Position numbers and translations under genes: made by a program. Below are positions 47,441 to 56,425 of a stretch of 64,000 nt of DNA, piece after piece. The first letter of the stretch is position 1, and each line of letters starts with the position of its first letter. The DNA is from Streptomyces sp. NBC_01549 (GTDB taxonomy: Bacteria; Actinomycetota; Actinomycetes; Streptomycetales; Streptomycetaceae), in the NCBI RefSeq assembly GCF_026339955.1, contig NZ_JAPEPW010000001.1, forward strand, positions 1 through 64,000. The letters are read 5' to 3'. Below the pieces are notes generated by a model, which saw only the letters and a program-made list of their open reading frames with translations, had not been told where the DNA came from and did not search any database.

Positions 47441-49384
47441 TCACGGGTTCCGTCGGGCCACGAACACGCCGAAGGGCGGCAGGTCCACGCTGGTGATCTC
47501 CTTGCCGTCGAGGTCCCTGAGCACTCCGGCGTTCACCCGGGGAGTGACGGTCAGGTGCTCGGGGTGCTGGCTGAGGAACCACACGACGCGGTGCCCGTCA
47601 GCGTGCTCCATCTCGCCGGTCACCACCCGGCCGTCCGGTACGGACACCTCGGGGCGCGCCCCGGCCTCGGCGGCGAGGGCCGCGTACAGGCGCCAGGTCG
47701 GCTCGGGGTTCACGTCGGGGGTGACGGCCGCCATGTGCTCCAGGGGGTAGGTGGCGAGCACGAGGCGGCCCGCGCCGACGCGGTGGCTCAGCAGGGCGGG
47801 GCGGCCGTGGGCGTCGGTGGCGACGACCTCGGCGCCGCGCGGCTCCACCGGGAGGAAGGTGCGGGAGTGCTCGGTGCCGGCGACCGCGAAGGCCAGGCGG
47901 GTGCCGGCGGGGAGGTCACCGAAGTCCTGCACGAAGGTCAGGTGCAGGGTGTCGTCGGTGATGCGGTCGGTCAGGCCGTAGCGGAGCTGCTTGGCGACCC
48001 CGAAGGTCTCGTCGAGCTTCGGCCACCAGGCGCCGCGCTGCACGATGTGGGTGCCGGCGAACCAGGAGGCGTAGACCGTGGCGCCGCGTTCGGCGGCCGC
48101 CCGCAGCGCCCGCCACGTCGGCGCGGTCAGCTGCTTGGTGCTGGGCACCAGGTAGAGGGCACTGTCCTCGGGCAGGCCGTCGGCCTCGCGGGCCACGCCG
48201 ATCGGCAGGTCCGCCTCGCGGGCGGCGACGTAGGCCTGCCGGGTCGCGGACAGCACCGCGGCGGTGTCCTCCGGCTGGGTGAAAGGGTAGAGCTTCTCCA
48301 GGTAGGAGGAGACGACGAGGCTGACCCGGGTGTCGGGGCGGGTCAGGCGGGCGAAGTCCACCTCGCCGAGGGTCCGGGCGAAGTCGCGGACCTCCAGGAG
48401 CTGTTTCTTCGGGGCGCCGGTGTCGTCGGTGAGCCCGAAGTGCATCTCGAACGGGTGGTGGCTGTAGGGCTCCTGGTCGGCGAGGGCGTCGTAGTCGGTG
48501 TTGTTCCAGGGGATCCAGCCGGTGGCGCCGGCCAGCAGGGTGTGGTGCAGGGTCTGCCGGTAGTAGTGCGCGGCGTGCTCCTCGGAGGTGTAGTCGGAGG
48601 AGACGCCGAACTCCTCCATGACCACGGGCTTGCCGCCGGTGCCGACGAGTTCGCAGGTGAAAGCGGCGCCCAGGTGCTGCCGGACCTGGTCGTCGTCCAT
48701 GCGGTAGACGTGCGGCCCCTGGAAGTCGACCAGCTCTTCGAGGTCGCGCAGCCGGAAGCCGTTGTCGGCGCCGGTCATCTCCACTCCCCAGGCGCCGTCG
48801 CCGATGGACACGGGCTGCTCGGCGCCGGCCTCGCGCACCGCGCCGATGAGGGTCTTCGCCCAGGCGGTGACCCGGCGGTGGTCCAGGGTGCCGATGCCGC
48901 GCGAGCGCCAGTCGGCGTAGATGGGGATCTCGTTGGACAGCAGCCAGCCGGCGACGGCCGGGTGGTCCTTCCAGCGCCGGGCGCACTCGCGGACGTACCA
49001 GGCCTGGCGGTCCACGAACCAGTCGTCGGCGATGACGTCGCGGTCCTCGCGCCAGGCGGGGTCCCAGTTCTGGCCGGACATGTGGCCGACGAGGAAGGTC
49101 GGGATGCTGGTCATGCCGGCCCGGGCGTGCCGGTCGAGGAAGTCGTCGAAGCGGCCCAGCATGACCGGGTCGAGGCGGTCGGGCTCGGGCATGAAGTCGG
49201 GCCAGTACAGAAAGCTGCGGGTGAGGGTGATGCCGTGGGCGGCGAGGACGCGCAGCTCCTCGTCGACGACCGTGCCGTCGTAGGAGCGCCACATCAGGGG
49301 CCCGCCGGTGCGGGACCAGTAGTTGACGCCGACCCAGATCGTGGGGCGGTCCGGTGTGCCGAGCTTTGCCGCGTTGCGATGCAT
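47441..49384 (-). CDS. GH5-like glycoside hydrolase (beta-mannosidase/mannanase type)
   Basis: 647 residues from ATG 49384 ([20 protein letters not shown]); 29 more in-frame codons upstream would run through the promoter region. TIM-barrel features: [20 protein letters not shown], acid/base Glu152 in [13 protein letters not shown], and nucleophile Glu258 in [12 protein letters not shown]. About 390-647 is a beta-galactosidase-trimerisation-like and beta-sandwich part ([27 protein letters not shown]). No signal peptide, so it probably cuts imported manno-oligosaccharides. Divergent from the ABC importer operon. Confidence 0.78.
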   Translation of the reverse strand: MHRNAAKLGTPDRPTIWVGVNYWSRTGGPLMWRSYDGTVVDEELRVLAAHGITLTRSFLYWPDFMPEPDRLDPVMLGRFDDFLDRHARAGMTSIPTFLVGHMSGQNWDPAWREDRDVIADDWFVDRQAWYVRECARRWKDHPAVAGWLLSNEIPIYADWRSRGIGTLDHRRVTAWAKTLIGAVREAGAEQPVSIGDGAWGVEMTGADNGFRLRDLEELVDFQGPHVYRMDDDQVRQHLGAAFTCELVGTGGKPVVMEEFGVSSDYTSEEHAAHYYRQTLHHTLLAGATGWIPWNNTDYDALADQEPYSHHPFEMHFGLTDDTGAPKKQLLEVRDFARTLGEVDFARLTRPDTRVSLVVSSYLEKLYPFTQPEDTAAVLSATRQAYVAAREADLPIGVAREADGLPEDSALYLVPSTKQLTAPTWRALRAAAERGATVYASWFAGTHIVQRGAWWPKLDETFGVAKQLRYGLTDRITDDTLHLTFVQDFGDLPAGTRLAFAVAGTEHSRTFLPVEPRGAEVVATDAHGRPALLSHRVGAGRLVLATYPLEHMAAVTPDVNPEPTWRLYAALAAEAGARPEVSVPDGRVVTGEMEHADGHRVVWFLSQHPEHLTVTPRVNAGVLRDLDGKEITSVDLPPFGVFVARRNP

Positions 49385-49425
49385 GGAAGTCCTGTCGTCG
49401 AACTCGGTGATGGCGACTGGTATAT

Positions 49426-49503
49426 CGATTGACTGGACGGATGTCGAGACATTGCTAGTGGGTGACAGCACTGTTAAGGTCCGCCACCAGCACAGGTCAA
49501 TCG
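49426..49503. promoter_or_regulatory. Inverted motifs between GH5 and importer promoters
   Basis: CGATTGAC (49426-49433) and its reverse complement GTCAATCG (49496-49503) lie 62 bp apart. Between them is an inverted repeat ATGTC-GA-GACAT (49441-49452). The region separates two divergent sugar-use operons, so these are candidate sites for the LacI regulator at 52726. Confidence 0.45.
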
Positions 49504-49557
49504 TTTTCCTGTCCGGCGTCGGCTACCGACGCGTCCCTGCGAGTACGGGAGCCCTCG

Positions 49558-50829
49558 ATGAAACGCTGGCTGAGCGCCGGGGCCCTGGCCGTGGCCGCAG
49601 TCCTGGCCACCTCGTGCGTGGGTCCCCTGGATCCGCGCACCGACGACCCCGACACCCTCGTGGTGCACAGCCGGTTCTCCGCGGGCACCCAGGGGGGCGC
49701 CGTCTACGCCCGCGTGGTACGGCAGTTCGAGCGGGAGAACCCCGGCCTGCACATCAAGAACGTGTTCAGCGGCGACGACATCTTCAACTCCTTCGAGACG
49801 TCCCGTCTGGCGCACAAGGAAGCCGACGTCCTCCTGATCAACCTCTACGACAAGTCGCTCTCCTGGACCGACCTCGGCGCCACTCCCCCGGTCGGCCGCT
49901 ACCTGCGCGAGTGGCACCTGACCGGCCGGGTCCAGCCGGCCGCGCTGAAGGCGTGGACGGACGAGAAGGGGCGGCTGCGGGCCTTCCCGTGGATGGGGTT
50001 CACCTGGCCGCTGCTGGTCAACAAGGACCTGCTGCGCAAGGCCGGTGTCGCCGACGTGCCGCGCACCACGGACGCACTGCTGAGCGCCGTCCGCGCCCTG
50101 CGCGCCCACGGCATCGCCCCGCTCACGATCGGCGGGAACGACTGGTCGGGGCAGAAGTTCCTGATGCAGGTCATGCAGGGCTACCTCAGCCCCGGGGCGG
50201 CCCGCAGGGTGTTCGCGAAGGGCGGGTACTGCGACGAGCCCGAGGCGATGAAGGGGCTGAAGCTGTTCGCCGGCCTGCGCGACGCCGGGCTGTTCGTCAA
50301 GGGCGCCCAGGGCCTGGGCGCGGACCAGATGAACGCCGACTACTTCGAGCAGCGCGCGGCGATGATGCCCGCCATCTCCTCCACCATCGCGGCCGTGCCG
50401 GCGAAGGTGGAGGCCGCCACGGAGGTGACCGGCTTCCCGGTGCCCGCCGACGGCGCCTACCCGCGGCCCTCGCTCTACAACGGGCTCACCTCCACCGGCA
50501 TCTGGCTCACCCCGAACGGCACCGAGAAGCTGTCGGTGAGCCGGAAGTTCATCTCCTTCCTGTACCGCAAAGACGTGGTGCAGCAGTTCATCGACGACTC
50601 CGGCTATGTGATGAACCTGCGTGACCAGCGCCCCTCGTCCAAGCTGCCGCTGGTCAGCCGCTCGGTCGTGGTGTCGCACGGTCCGGACGTCAGCGAGGTG
50701 GTGATGCCGGACGCGTATGTGCCCGCCGCCGTCTCCGCCCCGCTGAACCGGGCGACGTCCGTCGCCTACACCCCGCACACGAGCACCACCACGATGTGCG
50801 AGGCCCTCGACACCGCCTACCGCAGCTGA
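49558..50829 (+). CDS. ABC sugar-binding lipoprotein (family 1)
   Basis: 423 residues from ATG 49558 (MKRWLSAGALAVAAVLATSC), lipobox ATSC. Family 1 features: FERENPGLHIKNVFSGDDIF, AHKEADVLLINLYDK, FPWMGFTWPLLVNKDLLRKA and ANDW-like GGNDWSGQKFL. It binds an oligosaccharide outside the membrane and hands it to the two permeases encoded next (15 and 40 bp spacing). The ATPase (MsiK-like) must be encoded elsewhere. Position suggests manno-oligosaccharides, not shown directly. Confidence 0.88.
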   Translation: MKRWLSAGALAVAAVLATSCVGPLDPRTDDPDTLVVHSRFSAGTQGGAVYARVVRQFERENPGLHIKNVFSGDDIFNSFETSRLAHKEADVLLINLYDKSLSWTDLGATPPVGRYLREWHLTGRVQPAALKAWTDEKGRLRAFPWMGFTWPLLVNKDLLRKAGVADVPRTTDALLSAVRALRAHGIAPLTIGGNDWSGQKFLMQVMQGYLSPGAARRVFAKGGYCDEPEAMKGLKLFAGLRDAGLFVKGAQGLGADQMNADYFEQRAAMMPAISSTIAAVPAKVEAATEVTGFPVPADGAYPRPSLYNGLTSTGIWLTPNGTEKLSVSRKFISFLYRKDVVQQFIDDSGYVMNLRDQRPSSKLPLVSRSVVVSHGPDVSEVVMPDAYVPAAVSAPLNRATSVAYTPHTSTTTMCEALDTAYRS

Positions 50830-50844
50830 CCCGGGAGACCCGAG

Positions 50845-51765
50845 ATGGCCACGACAACGATGTCCCGGCCGGTGGAGGCACCGCCCCGCCCACGCCGCTC
50901 CTCCAGCCGGTCGCCGCGCACCACGGTGATGGCCGTGCCCGCGCTGCTCTGGTACGGCGTGTTCATGGTCGGCCCGATCGGCGCGATCTTCGTCATCTCC
51001 GTCCTTGACTGGCCGGGCATGCTCGCCCGGGTCGGCTTCGCCGGGCTCGGCAACTACCGCGCGGTGCTGGGCGACGAGTTGTTCTGGGACGCGGCGCGCA
51101 ACAGCGCCGTGCAACTCGCGATCGCCTTGCCGGTGATGATCGTGGGCGCCTTCATGCTCGGCTACTTCCTCTCCACCAAGCCGCGCGGGTACCGGTTCCT
51201 GAAGGTCGTGATCTTCACGCCGGCACTGATCTCCGCCTCCGCGAAGGCCATGATCTTCTGGGGGATGTTCGCACCCAACGGCATGATCAACAAGCTGCTC
51301 GGAAGCGTCGGGCTGGAGGGGCTCCAGCACGCCTGGATCGCGGACAGCTCCACCGCCTTCGGCTGCGTCATCGCCATCGACGTCTGGAGCGGCATCGGCT
51401 ACACCGCCACCCTGTACGCGGCCCGGCTCGACGCCCTGCCCGACTCGGTGTACGAGGCGGCGGAGATCGACGGCGCGGGCCACTGGCGGCGCATGTGGGG
51501 CATCGCCTACCCGATGGTGCGCGACTTCGTGGGCGTCACCGTGATGCTCCAGTTCCTGTGGACCCTGTTCACCTCGGCGCAGAACGTCCTGCTGCTCACC
51601 CAGGGCGGTCCGGGCAACAGCTCCACGAACCTGTCCTTCCTCGTCTACCAGAAGGCGTTCGTGCAGTCCGACCTCGGCTACAGCCAGGCCGCCGGAGTAC
51701 TCCTCTTCCTCGTGGGCCTTGCCGGCATGCTCCTCATCCGCCGTGTCTTCCGCCCCGCCCACTGA
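50845..51765 (+). CDS. ABC sugar permease, MalF type
   Basis: 306 residues, six hydrophobic segments, first at TVMAVPALLWYGVFMVGPIG. The EAA loop that contacts the ATPase reads YEAAEIDGAGHWRRMWGIAY. GGPGNSSTNLSFLVYQKAF is a typical MalF-type extracellular loop. ATG at 50845 with GGGAGA upstream. Works with the binding protein before and the permease after. Confidence 0.88.
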   Translation: MATTTMSRPVEAPPRPRRSSSRSPRTTVMAVPALLWYGVFMVGPIGAIFVISVLDWPGMLARVGFAGLGNYRAVLGDELFWDAARNSAVQLAIALPVMIVGAFMLGYFLSTKPRGYRFLKVVIFTPALISASAKAMIFWGMFAPNGMINKLLGSVGLEGLQHAWIADSSTAFGCVIAIDVWSGIGYTATLYAARLDALPDSVYEAAEIDGAGHWRRMWGIAYPMVRDFVGVTVMLQFLWTLFTSAQNVLLLTQGGPGNSSTNLSFLVYQKAFVQSDLGYSQAAGVLLFLVGLAGMLLIRRVFRPAH

Positions 51766-51805
51766 CCCGACCCGCCCCGACCCCTCGGCTTCAAGGACAC
51801 CGGTC

Positions 51806-52666
51806 ATGACTCCTGTTCGCCACCCGCGGCCCCGCCGGCGCCGCCTCACCCCCGGTCGCGTGCTCAGCCACGCGGGTGCCTGGGCCTACGCGCTCGCCTT
51901 GCTGCTGCCCCTGTACTACCTGCTGGTCTCCTCGTTCAAGGACAACGACGAGATCTTCTCCGACCCCCTCGGCCTGCCCTCCCGGCTGTCGTTCGGGAAG
52001 TTCTCCACCTCCGTGCACGACGCGCGCCTCGACCTGGCCATCGCCAACTCACTGATCGTCACGCTCGGTGCACTCGTCGTCGTGCTGCTGCTCGCGGTGC
52101 CCGCCGCCTACGCGCTGGCGCGGGCCCGCGGACGCGCGGCGGTGGTCATCGAGCGCGTCTTCGCGCTGGGGTTCCTCATACCCGCCTTCGCCGCGCTGGT
52201 GCCGACCTTCCTGCTGGCGGCGCAGCTCGGCCTGTTCCACACCCGCACCTTCATCGTGCTGTTCCTCCCCGCGACCTCGCTGCCCCTGGCCGTGGTGCTG
52301 CTGACGCAGTTCATGCGGACGGTGCCCGACGAGGTGGAGGAGGCCGCCCGGATGGACGGCGCGGGCAACTGGACCGTCCTGCTGCGCATCTACCTGCCGA
52401 TGGTGGTCCCCGGCATCGTCACGGTGCTCATCCTGAGCTTCCTGGCGTACTGGAACGAGTACCTGTACTCGCTGGTGATCATCGGCCCCGACCAGGCGCA
52501 GCGCACGATCCAGGTGGCCGTGCCCACCCTGCGCTCCACGCTTTCCACCGATTTCGGCGTGCTGTCGGCTGGTACCGTGGTGACGCTCCTTCCGGTCTAC
52601 ATCGTCTACGGCGTGCTGCAACGGCGGATGGAAGGCGCCCTGATGGGCGGCGCCGTCAAGGTGTGA
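51806..52666 (+). CDS. ABC sugar permease, MalG type
   Basis: 286 residues from ATG 51806 with AAGGA upstream; earlier in-frame codons overlap the preceding gene and are unlikely. Six membrane segments. SSFKDNDEIFSDPLGLPSRL is the MalG-type first loop and the EAA loop reads VEEAARMDGAGNWTVLLRIY. AYWNEYLYSLVIIGPDQAQR is typical of segment 5-6. Second half of the importer channel. Confidence 0.88.
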   Translation: MTPVRHPRPRRRRLTPGRVLSHAGAWAYALALLLPLYYLLVSSFKDNDEIFSDPLGLPSRLSFGKFSTSVHDARLDLAIANSLIVTLGALVVVLLLAVPAAYALARARGRAAVVIERVFALGFLIPAFAALVPTFLLAAQLGLFHTRTFIVLFLPATSLPLAVVLLTQFMRTVPDEVEEAARMDGAGNWTVLLRIYLPMVVPGIVTVLILSFLAYWNEYLYSLVIIGPDQAQRTIQVAVPTLRSTLSTDFGVLSAGTVVTLLPVYIVYGVLQRRMEGALMGGAVKV

Positions 52667-52725
52667 GCGGCAGCGCGAGAACGTGGCGGGACCCGGCGGC
52701 GGTACCCCGCCGAGAACGAGGAGAC

Positions 52726-53820
52726 GTGGCCCGAGGCAAGAGCGACCGCGCGACGATCGCGGATGTGGCCGCCCTCGCCGGAGTGTCGGTGTCGGCCGTC
52801 TCCAAGATCGTCAACGGCAAGGGGTCGTTTCCGCCGGCCACCCAGGATCGGGTACTGCGGGCCGTCGACCGGCTGAACTGGGCGCCCTCCGCCGCCGCGG
52901 CCTCACTGCGGGGCGCGAAGACCCGGGCCATCGGCATGATCTCCAAGCGTTCACCGGACGTTCTCAACGCCGACCCGCACTTCACGCTGCTGATCGCCGG
53001 CATCGAGAGCGAACTGGCTCCGCGCGACTACGGCCTGCTCATGCACATCGTCGGCGAGCAGCCGAGCGCGGAGGAGCGCGCCTACCGGCGGCTGTCCGAC
53101 GACCGGCGGGTGGACGGCGTCATCCTCACCGAGAGCCGGATCGGCGACAACCGCTTCGCGCTGCTGCGGGAACTGGGCCTGCCCGCCGTGCTGGTGGGCA
53201 CGCCGTGGACGGACGACGCGATCAGCACCGTGAAGGCCGAGCACCAGGACCAGGGCATGATCGCCGCCGCCGACCACCTGGTGGCCCTCGGGCACCGGCG
53301 CATCGCCTACATCAGCGGCCCCGAGGACCGGGTGCACACCGGGTACCGGCGGCAGGTCTTCGTGTCGGCGCTCGCCCGGCACGAGCTGTCCCCGAGCCAT
53401 CTGCTCGCCTCGGACTTCGCCGGCCGGACCACGGGTGCCTCGGTCGAGCAGATCCTGCGCTCCGAGCCGACGCCGACGGCCATCGTCTTCGCCAACGACA
53501 TGATGGCTCTGGCGGGGATGTCCGCGGCGCAGCGGCTCGGCTTCGACGTGCCGAGGGACCTGTCGGTCATCGGACACGACGACCTGCCCATCGGCACACT
53601 GCTGCATCCCCGTCTGACGACGATCCGCCAGGATCTGACCGGGCTGGGCCGGGCCGCCGCCCTCGACCTCCTCGCCCGGCTCGGCGAGAGCGGCGCCGAC
53701 AGCGCGCCGGTGATCGCCCCGCCGGAACTGGTGGTGCGGGAGTCGACCGCGCCGCCCGGTGAGTGGTCCGGGGCCCTTGACGGTCTCCGCGGAGGCAGCG
53801 GCCCGGAGGTGCCCTGCTGA
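52726..53820 (+). CDS. LacI-family transcriptional regulator
   Basis: 364 residues from GTG 52726 with GAGGAG upstream. N-terminal helix-turn-helix ATIADVAALAGVSVSAVSKI and VNGKGSFPPATQDRVL. Effector domain: VDGVILTESRIGDNRF, HQDQGMIAAADHLVALGHRR, PTAIVFANDMMALAGMSAAQ and DLSVIGHDDLPIGTLLHPRL. The usual mode is repression relieved by a sugar. It closes the importer operon and probably controls it and the divergent GH5/dehydratase operon. Confidence 0.9.
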   Translation: MARGKSDRATIADVAALAGVSVSAVSKIVNGKGSFPPATQDRVLRAVDRLNWAPSAAAASLRGAKTRAIGMISKRSPDVLNADPHFTLLIAGIESELAPRDYGLLMHIVGEQPSAEERAYRRLSDDRRVDGVILTESRIGDNRFALLRELGLPAVLVGTPWTDDAISTVKAEHQDQGMIAAADHLVALGHRRIAYISGPEDRVHTGYRRQVFVSALARHELSPSHLLASDFAGRTTGASVEQILRSEPTPTAIVFANDMMALAGMSAAQRLGFDVPRDLSVIGHDDLPIGTLLHPRLTTIRQDLTGLGRAAALDLLARLGESGADSAPVIAPPELVVRESTAPPGEWSGALDGLRGGSGPEVPC

Positions 53821-54215
53821 GGCGAGCCGAATCCCCGGTTCGGCCGGGCCGCCGCCGCGGACCCGCGGATTCCGCTGCCTTGCCGAGCAGCCGAGGGGGA
53901 TCTCCCCCTCGGCTCTCACCACACCGTGTGGAAAAGCCGCCCCCTGTACGGCTCTTGTCGTTCTGCCCGGCGGACCGTCACGGCGCACGCGGTCAGGCGC
54001 CGGCGCGCGAGGACGCGGGGTGTCGCTGAGAGAGCCCGTGTCCTCGCGACGGCCTTCCACCTGGCCGCGAGCGGTGTACCCGGGGAAGGTGAAGGCCGTG
54101 GGCTCCGGCGAGCCGCGGCGGTGGTCGTCGAGCCGCGGTTCGGGTGGAGCACTCGCGGGGCAGAAGCAGACGCGCCAGTCACGCTGACTGTCGCGCCCGT
54201 ATCTCGTGGGGTGGC
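53821..54215. other. Intergenic between convergent operons
   Basis: About 395 bp; holds the hairpin at 53889-53914, otherwise no gene seen. Confidence 0.6.
53889..53914. terminator. Perfect 11-bp hairpin between convergent operons
   Basis: AGCCGAGGGGG pairs perfectly with CCCCCTCGGCT around the loop ATCT. There is no U-run, as is common in Streptomyces. It lies 69 bp after the LacI stop and can serve both strands. Confidence 0.75.
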
Positions 54216-55055
54216 CTACTTGACCGACCCCGCCATGACCCCCTGCACGAAATGCTTCTGGAAGGCGAAGAACACCACCACCGGTACCACCAGGGACACG
54301 AACGCGCCTGGTGCGAGAACGTCGATGTTGCTGCCGAACTGGCGGATCTGGGACTGGAGCTGCACGGTCAGCGGCTGCGAGGAACTGTCCGCGAACAGCA
54401 GGGCCACCAGCATGTCGTTCCACACCCACAGGAACTGGAAGATGGCGAGGCTGGCGATGGCCGGCCGGCCCACGGGGAGTACCAGCTGGACGAAGATCCG
54501 CCACTCGCTGCCGCCGTCCATGCGGGCCGCCTCCAGCATCTCCTTCGGCATCTCGGCGAAGTAGTTCCGCAGCAGGAACACAGCGAAGGGCAGGCCGTAA
54601 GCCACATGGAACAGCACCACGCCGGGGATCGTGCCGAACAGGCCCAGCTGTCCGAAGAGCTTGGCGACCGGCAGGAGGCCGATCTGGACCGGGACGACCA
54701 GGAGGGCGACCACCACCAGGAAGATGCCGTCCCGGCCGGGGAAGTCGAGCCAGGCGAAGGCGTAGCCGGCCAGGGCCGCGATGACCACGACCAGGAACGT
54801 CGCCGGCACCGAGATCAGCACCGTGTTCCACAGCGACTGCGTCATGCCGGAGTTCTTCAGCAGTGCCGTGTAGTTGTCGAGGGACAGCTGCCCGGGGCTG
54901 GAGAACACCGTCCACCAGCCGCCCTTCGCCGTGTCCTGCGCCGACCGCAGGGACGACAGGAGCAGGCCGGCCAGCGGGGTGAGCCACACCAGGCCGATCA
55001 CCACCAGGAAGGCCTGCACCAGGCCGTTGCCGAGGCCGCGGCGGATCGCGTTCAT
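54216..55055 (-). CDS. ABC sugar permease, MalG type (alpha-glucoside operon)
   Basis: 279 residues from ATG 55055, overlapping the previous stop by 4 bp (ATGA). Six membrane segments, starting VQAFLVVIGLVWLTPLAGLL. EAA loop: LEAARMDGGSEWRIFVQLVL. VWNDMLVALLFADSSSQPLT is typical of the MalG end. Last gene of the GH13/ABC operon; it forms the channel with the product of 55052-56419. Confidence 0.88.
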   Translation of the reverse strand: MNAIRRGLGNGLVQAFLVVIGLVWLTPLAGLLLSSLRSAQDTAKGGWWTVFSSPGQLSLDNYTALLKNSGMTQSLWNTVLISVPATFLVVVIAALAGYAFAWLDFPGRDGIFLVVVALLVVPVQIGLLPVAKLFGQLGLFGTIPGVVLFHVAYGLPFAVFLLRNYFAEMPKEMLEAARMDGGSEWRIFVQLVLPVGRPAIASLAIFQFLWVWNDMLVALLFADSSSQPLTVQLQSQIRQFGSNIDVLAPGAFVSLVVPVVVFFAFQKHFVQGVMAGSVK

Positions 55056-56419
55056 CGCTGACTCCTTCGGAAGCGGCGGACGTTGAAGGCCATCGCCGGG
55101 ACGACCAGCAGGAGGAGGAGGACGCCGAGCGCGCTGCCCAGGCCCTGGTTGTTGCCGCCGCCGAACGACACCAGCCACATCTGCGTGGCCAGCACGGTCG
55201 CGTCCTCCTGCACCGGTCCGGGCGCGATGATGTAGACGAGGTCGAAGACCTTCATCACGTTGATGACCAGCGTCACGAAGACCACGGTCAGGACGGGTGC
55301 CAGCAGCGGGACCGTGATGCGCCGGAAGATCTGCCACTCGTTGGCGCCGTCCATCCGCGCGGCCTCCAGGGCGTCGCGCGGCAGGGCCGCGAGACCGGCT
55401 CCGATCAGGACCATGGCGAAGCCGGTCCAGATCCACAGGTAGGCGCCGATGATGGCCGGGGTGACGAGGGCCGGGCCGAGCCAGGAGACGCCCTGGTAGG
55501 GCTGGGCGAAGTTGGAGGCGGGGAGGCGCACGGTGTAGGTGGCCGCCGCCTTCAGGCCAGTGAAGCGGTAGGAGCCGTCGGCGGCCGTGGTCGCCGTACC
55601 GGCGGTGGTGCCGTCCGCGGCGACCGCCTCGACGCGCATCCTCGGCAGTCCGTTCTCCGCGCGGTCGACCTTGCCCTGTTCCCCTCCCCCGCCGGGGGTG
55701 AAGTCCAGGTAGACGACTCCGCTGACCTCGTCGGCCGCCGCGGGACGCTGTGCGGCCGCGTACGCCGGGCGCGCGTCGCCGGGGACGTCGCCGGGGGCGA
55801 CGCCCACCATGCCGAGGTCCACGGCGGTGCCTGGTGACACCGGCCGGTCCGTGCGGTACGAGCCGTCCCGGTCCGCGGTGAGGCCGTGGCCGTCGCGGGC
55901 CCGTGCCGTCGGGTACTCGGAGGTGGACTTGAACGCGTCGTGGACGCTGACGACGGCCGCGTTGAGGACGCCCTTGGCGGGGTCCTCGTCGTAGGCGAGG
56001 CGGAAGACGATGCCCGCGGCGAGGAAGGACACGGCCATCGGCATGAACAGCAGCAGTTTGAAGGCGGTCGCCCAGCGGACCTTCTCCACCAGGACGGCCA
56101 GGACCAGGCCGAGGCCGGTCAGCAGGGTCGGCGCGACGACGACCCAGATCGCCGTGTTGCGTACGGCCTTGAGGGTGGCCGGGTCGCGGAACATCTCGGT
56201 GTAGTTGTCGGCGCCGACGAAGCGGTCGCCGGAGGCGTCGAAGAAGCTGCGGCCGACGGAGAACAGCACGGGGTAGACGACGAGGGCGCCCAGCAGGAGC
56301 AGCGCCGGGAGGACGAAGAGCAGGGCGACGGCCCGGGCCCGCCGCCGGGAACGGCGGGCCCTTTCGGCGGGTCCGGCGGACGGCGGGCTCACCGTCTCCT
56401 TGACCAGGGTGGATGTCAT
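55052..56419 (-). CDS. ABC sugar permease, MalF type, with extracellular Cna-B-like insert
   Basis: 455 residues, about 150 more than normal. Segments 1-3 occupy about 30-145. Residues about 150-315 are a soluble insert ending in a Cna-B/SdrD-like strand pattern (AVAADGTTAGTATTAADGSY, RFTGLKAAATYTVRL). The membrane part then resumes (PAIIGAYLWIWTGFAMVLIG) with EAA loop LEAARMDGANEWQIFRRITV. The insert would face outside between segments 3 and 4 and might touch the binding protein or cell wall. The open frame through the insert shows it is real. Similar inserts may exist in actinobacterial AglF-type permeases, which I could not check. Confidence 0.85.
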   Translation of the reverse strand: MTSTLVKETVSPPSAGPAERARRSRRRARAVALLFVLPALLLLGALVVYPVLFSVGRSFFDASGDRFVGADNYTEMFRDPATLKAVRNTAIWVVVAPTLLTGLGLVLAVLVEKVRWATAFKLLLFMPMAVSFLAAGIVFRLAYDEDPAKGVLNAAVVSVHDAFKSTSEYPTARARDGHGLTADRDGSYRTDRPVSPGTAVDLGMVGVAPGDVPGDARPAYAAAQRPAAADEVSGVVYLDFTPGGGGEQGKVDRAENGLPRMRVEAVAADGTTAGTATTAADGSYRFTGLKAAATYTVRLPASNFAQPYQGVSWLGPALVTPAIIGAYLWIWTGFAMVLIGAGLAALPRDALEAARMDGANEWQIFRRITVPLLAPVLTVVFVTLVINVMKVFDLVYIIAPGPVQEDATVLATQMWLVSFGGGNNQGLGSALGVLLLLLVVPAMAFNVRRFRRSQR

Positions 56420-56425
56420 GACGCG

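Noticed and set aside
47300..49432. 710-codon plus-strand frame
   Set aside because: Antisense shadow of the GH5-like gene; Val/Gly/Ala-rich without domains.
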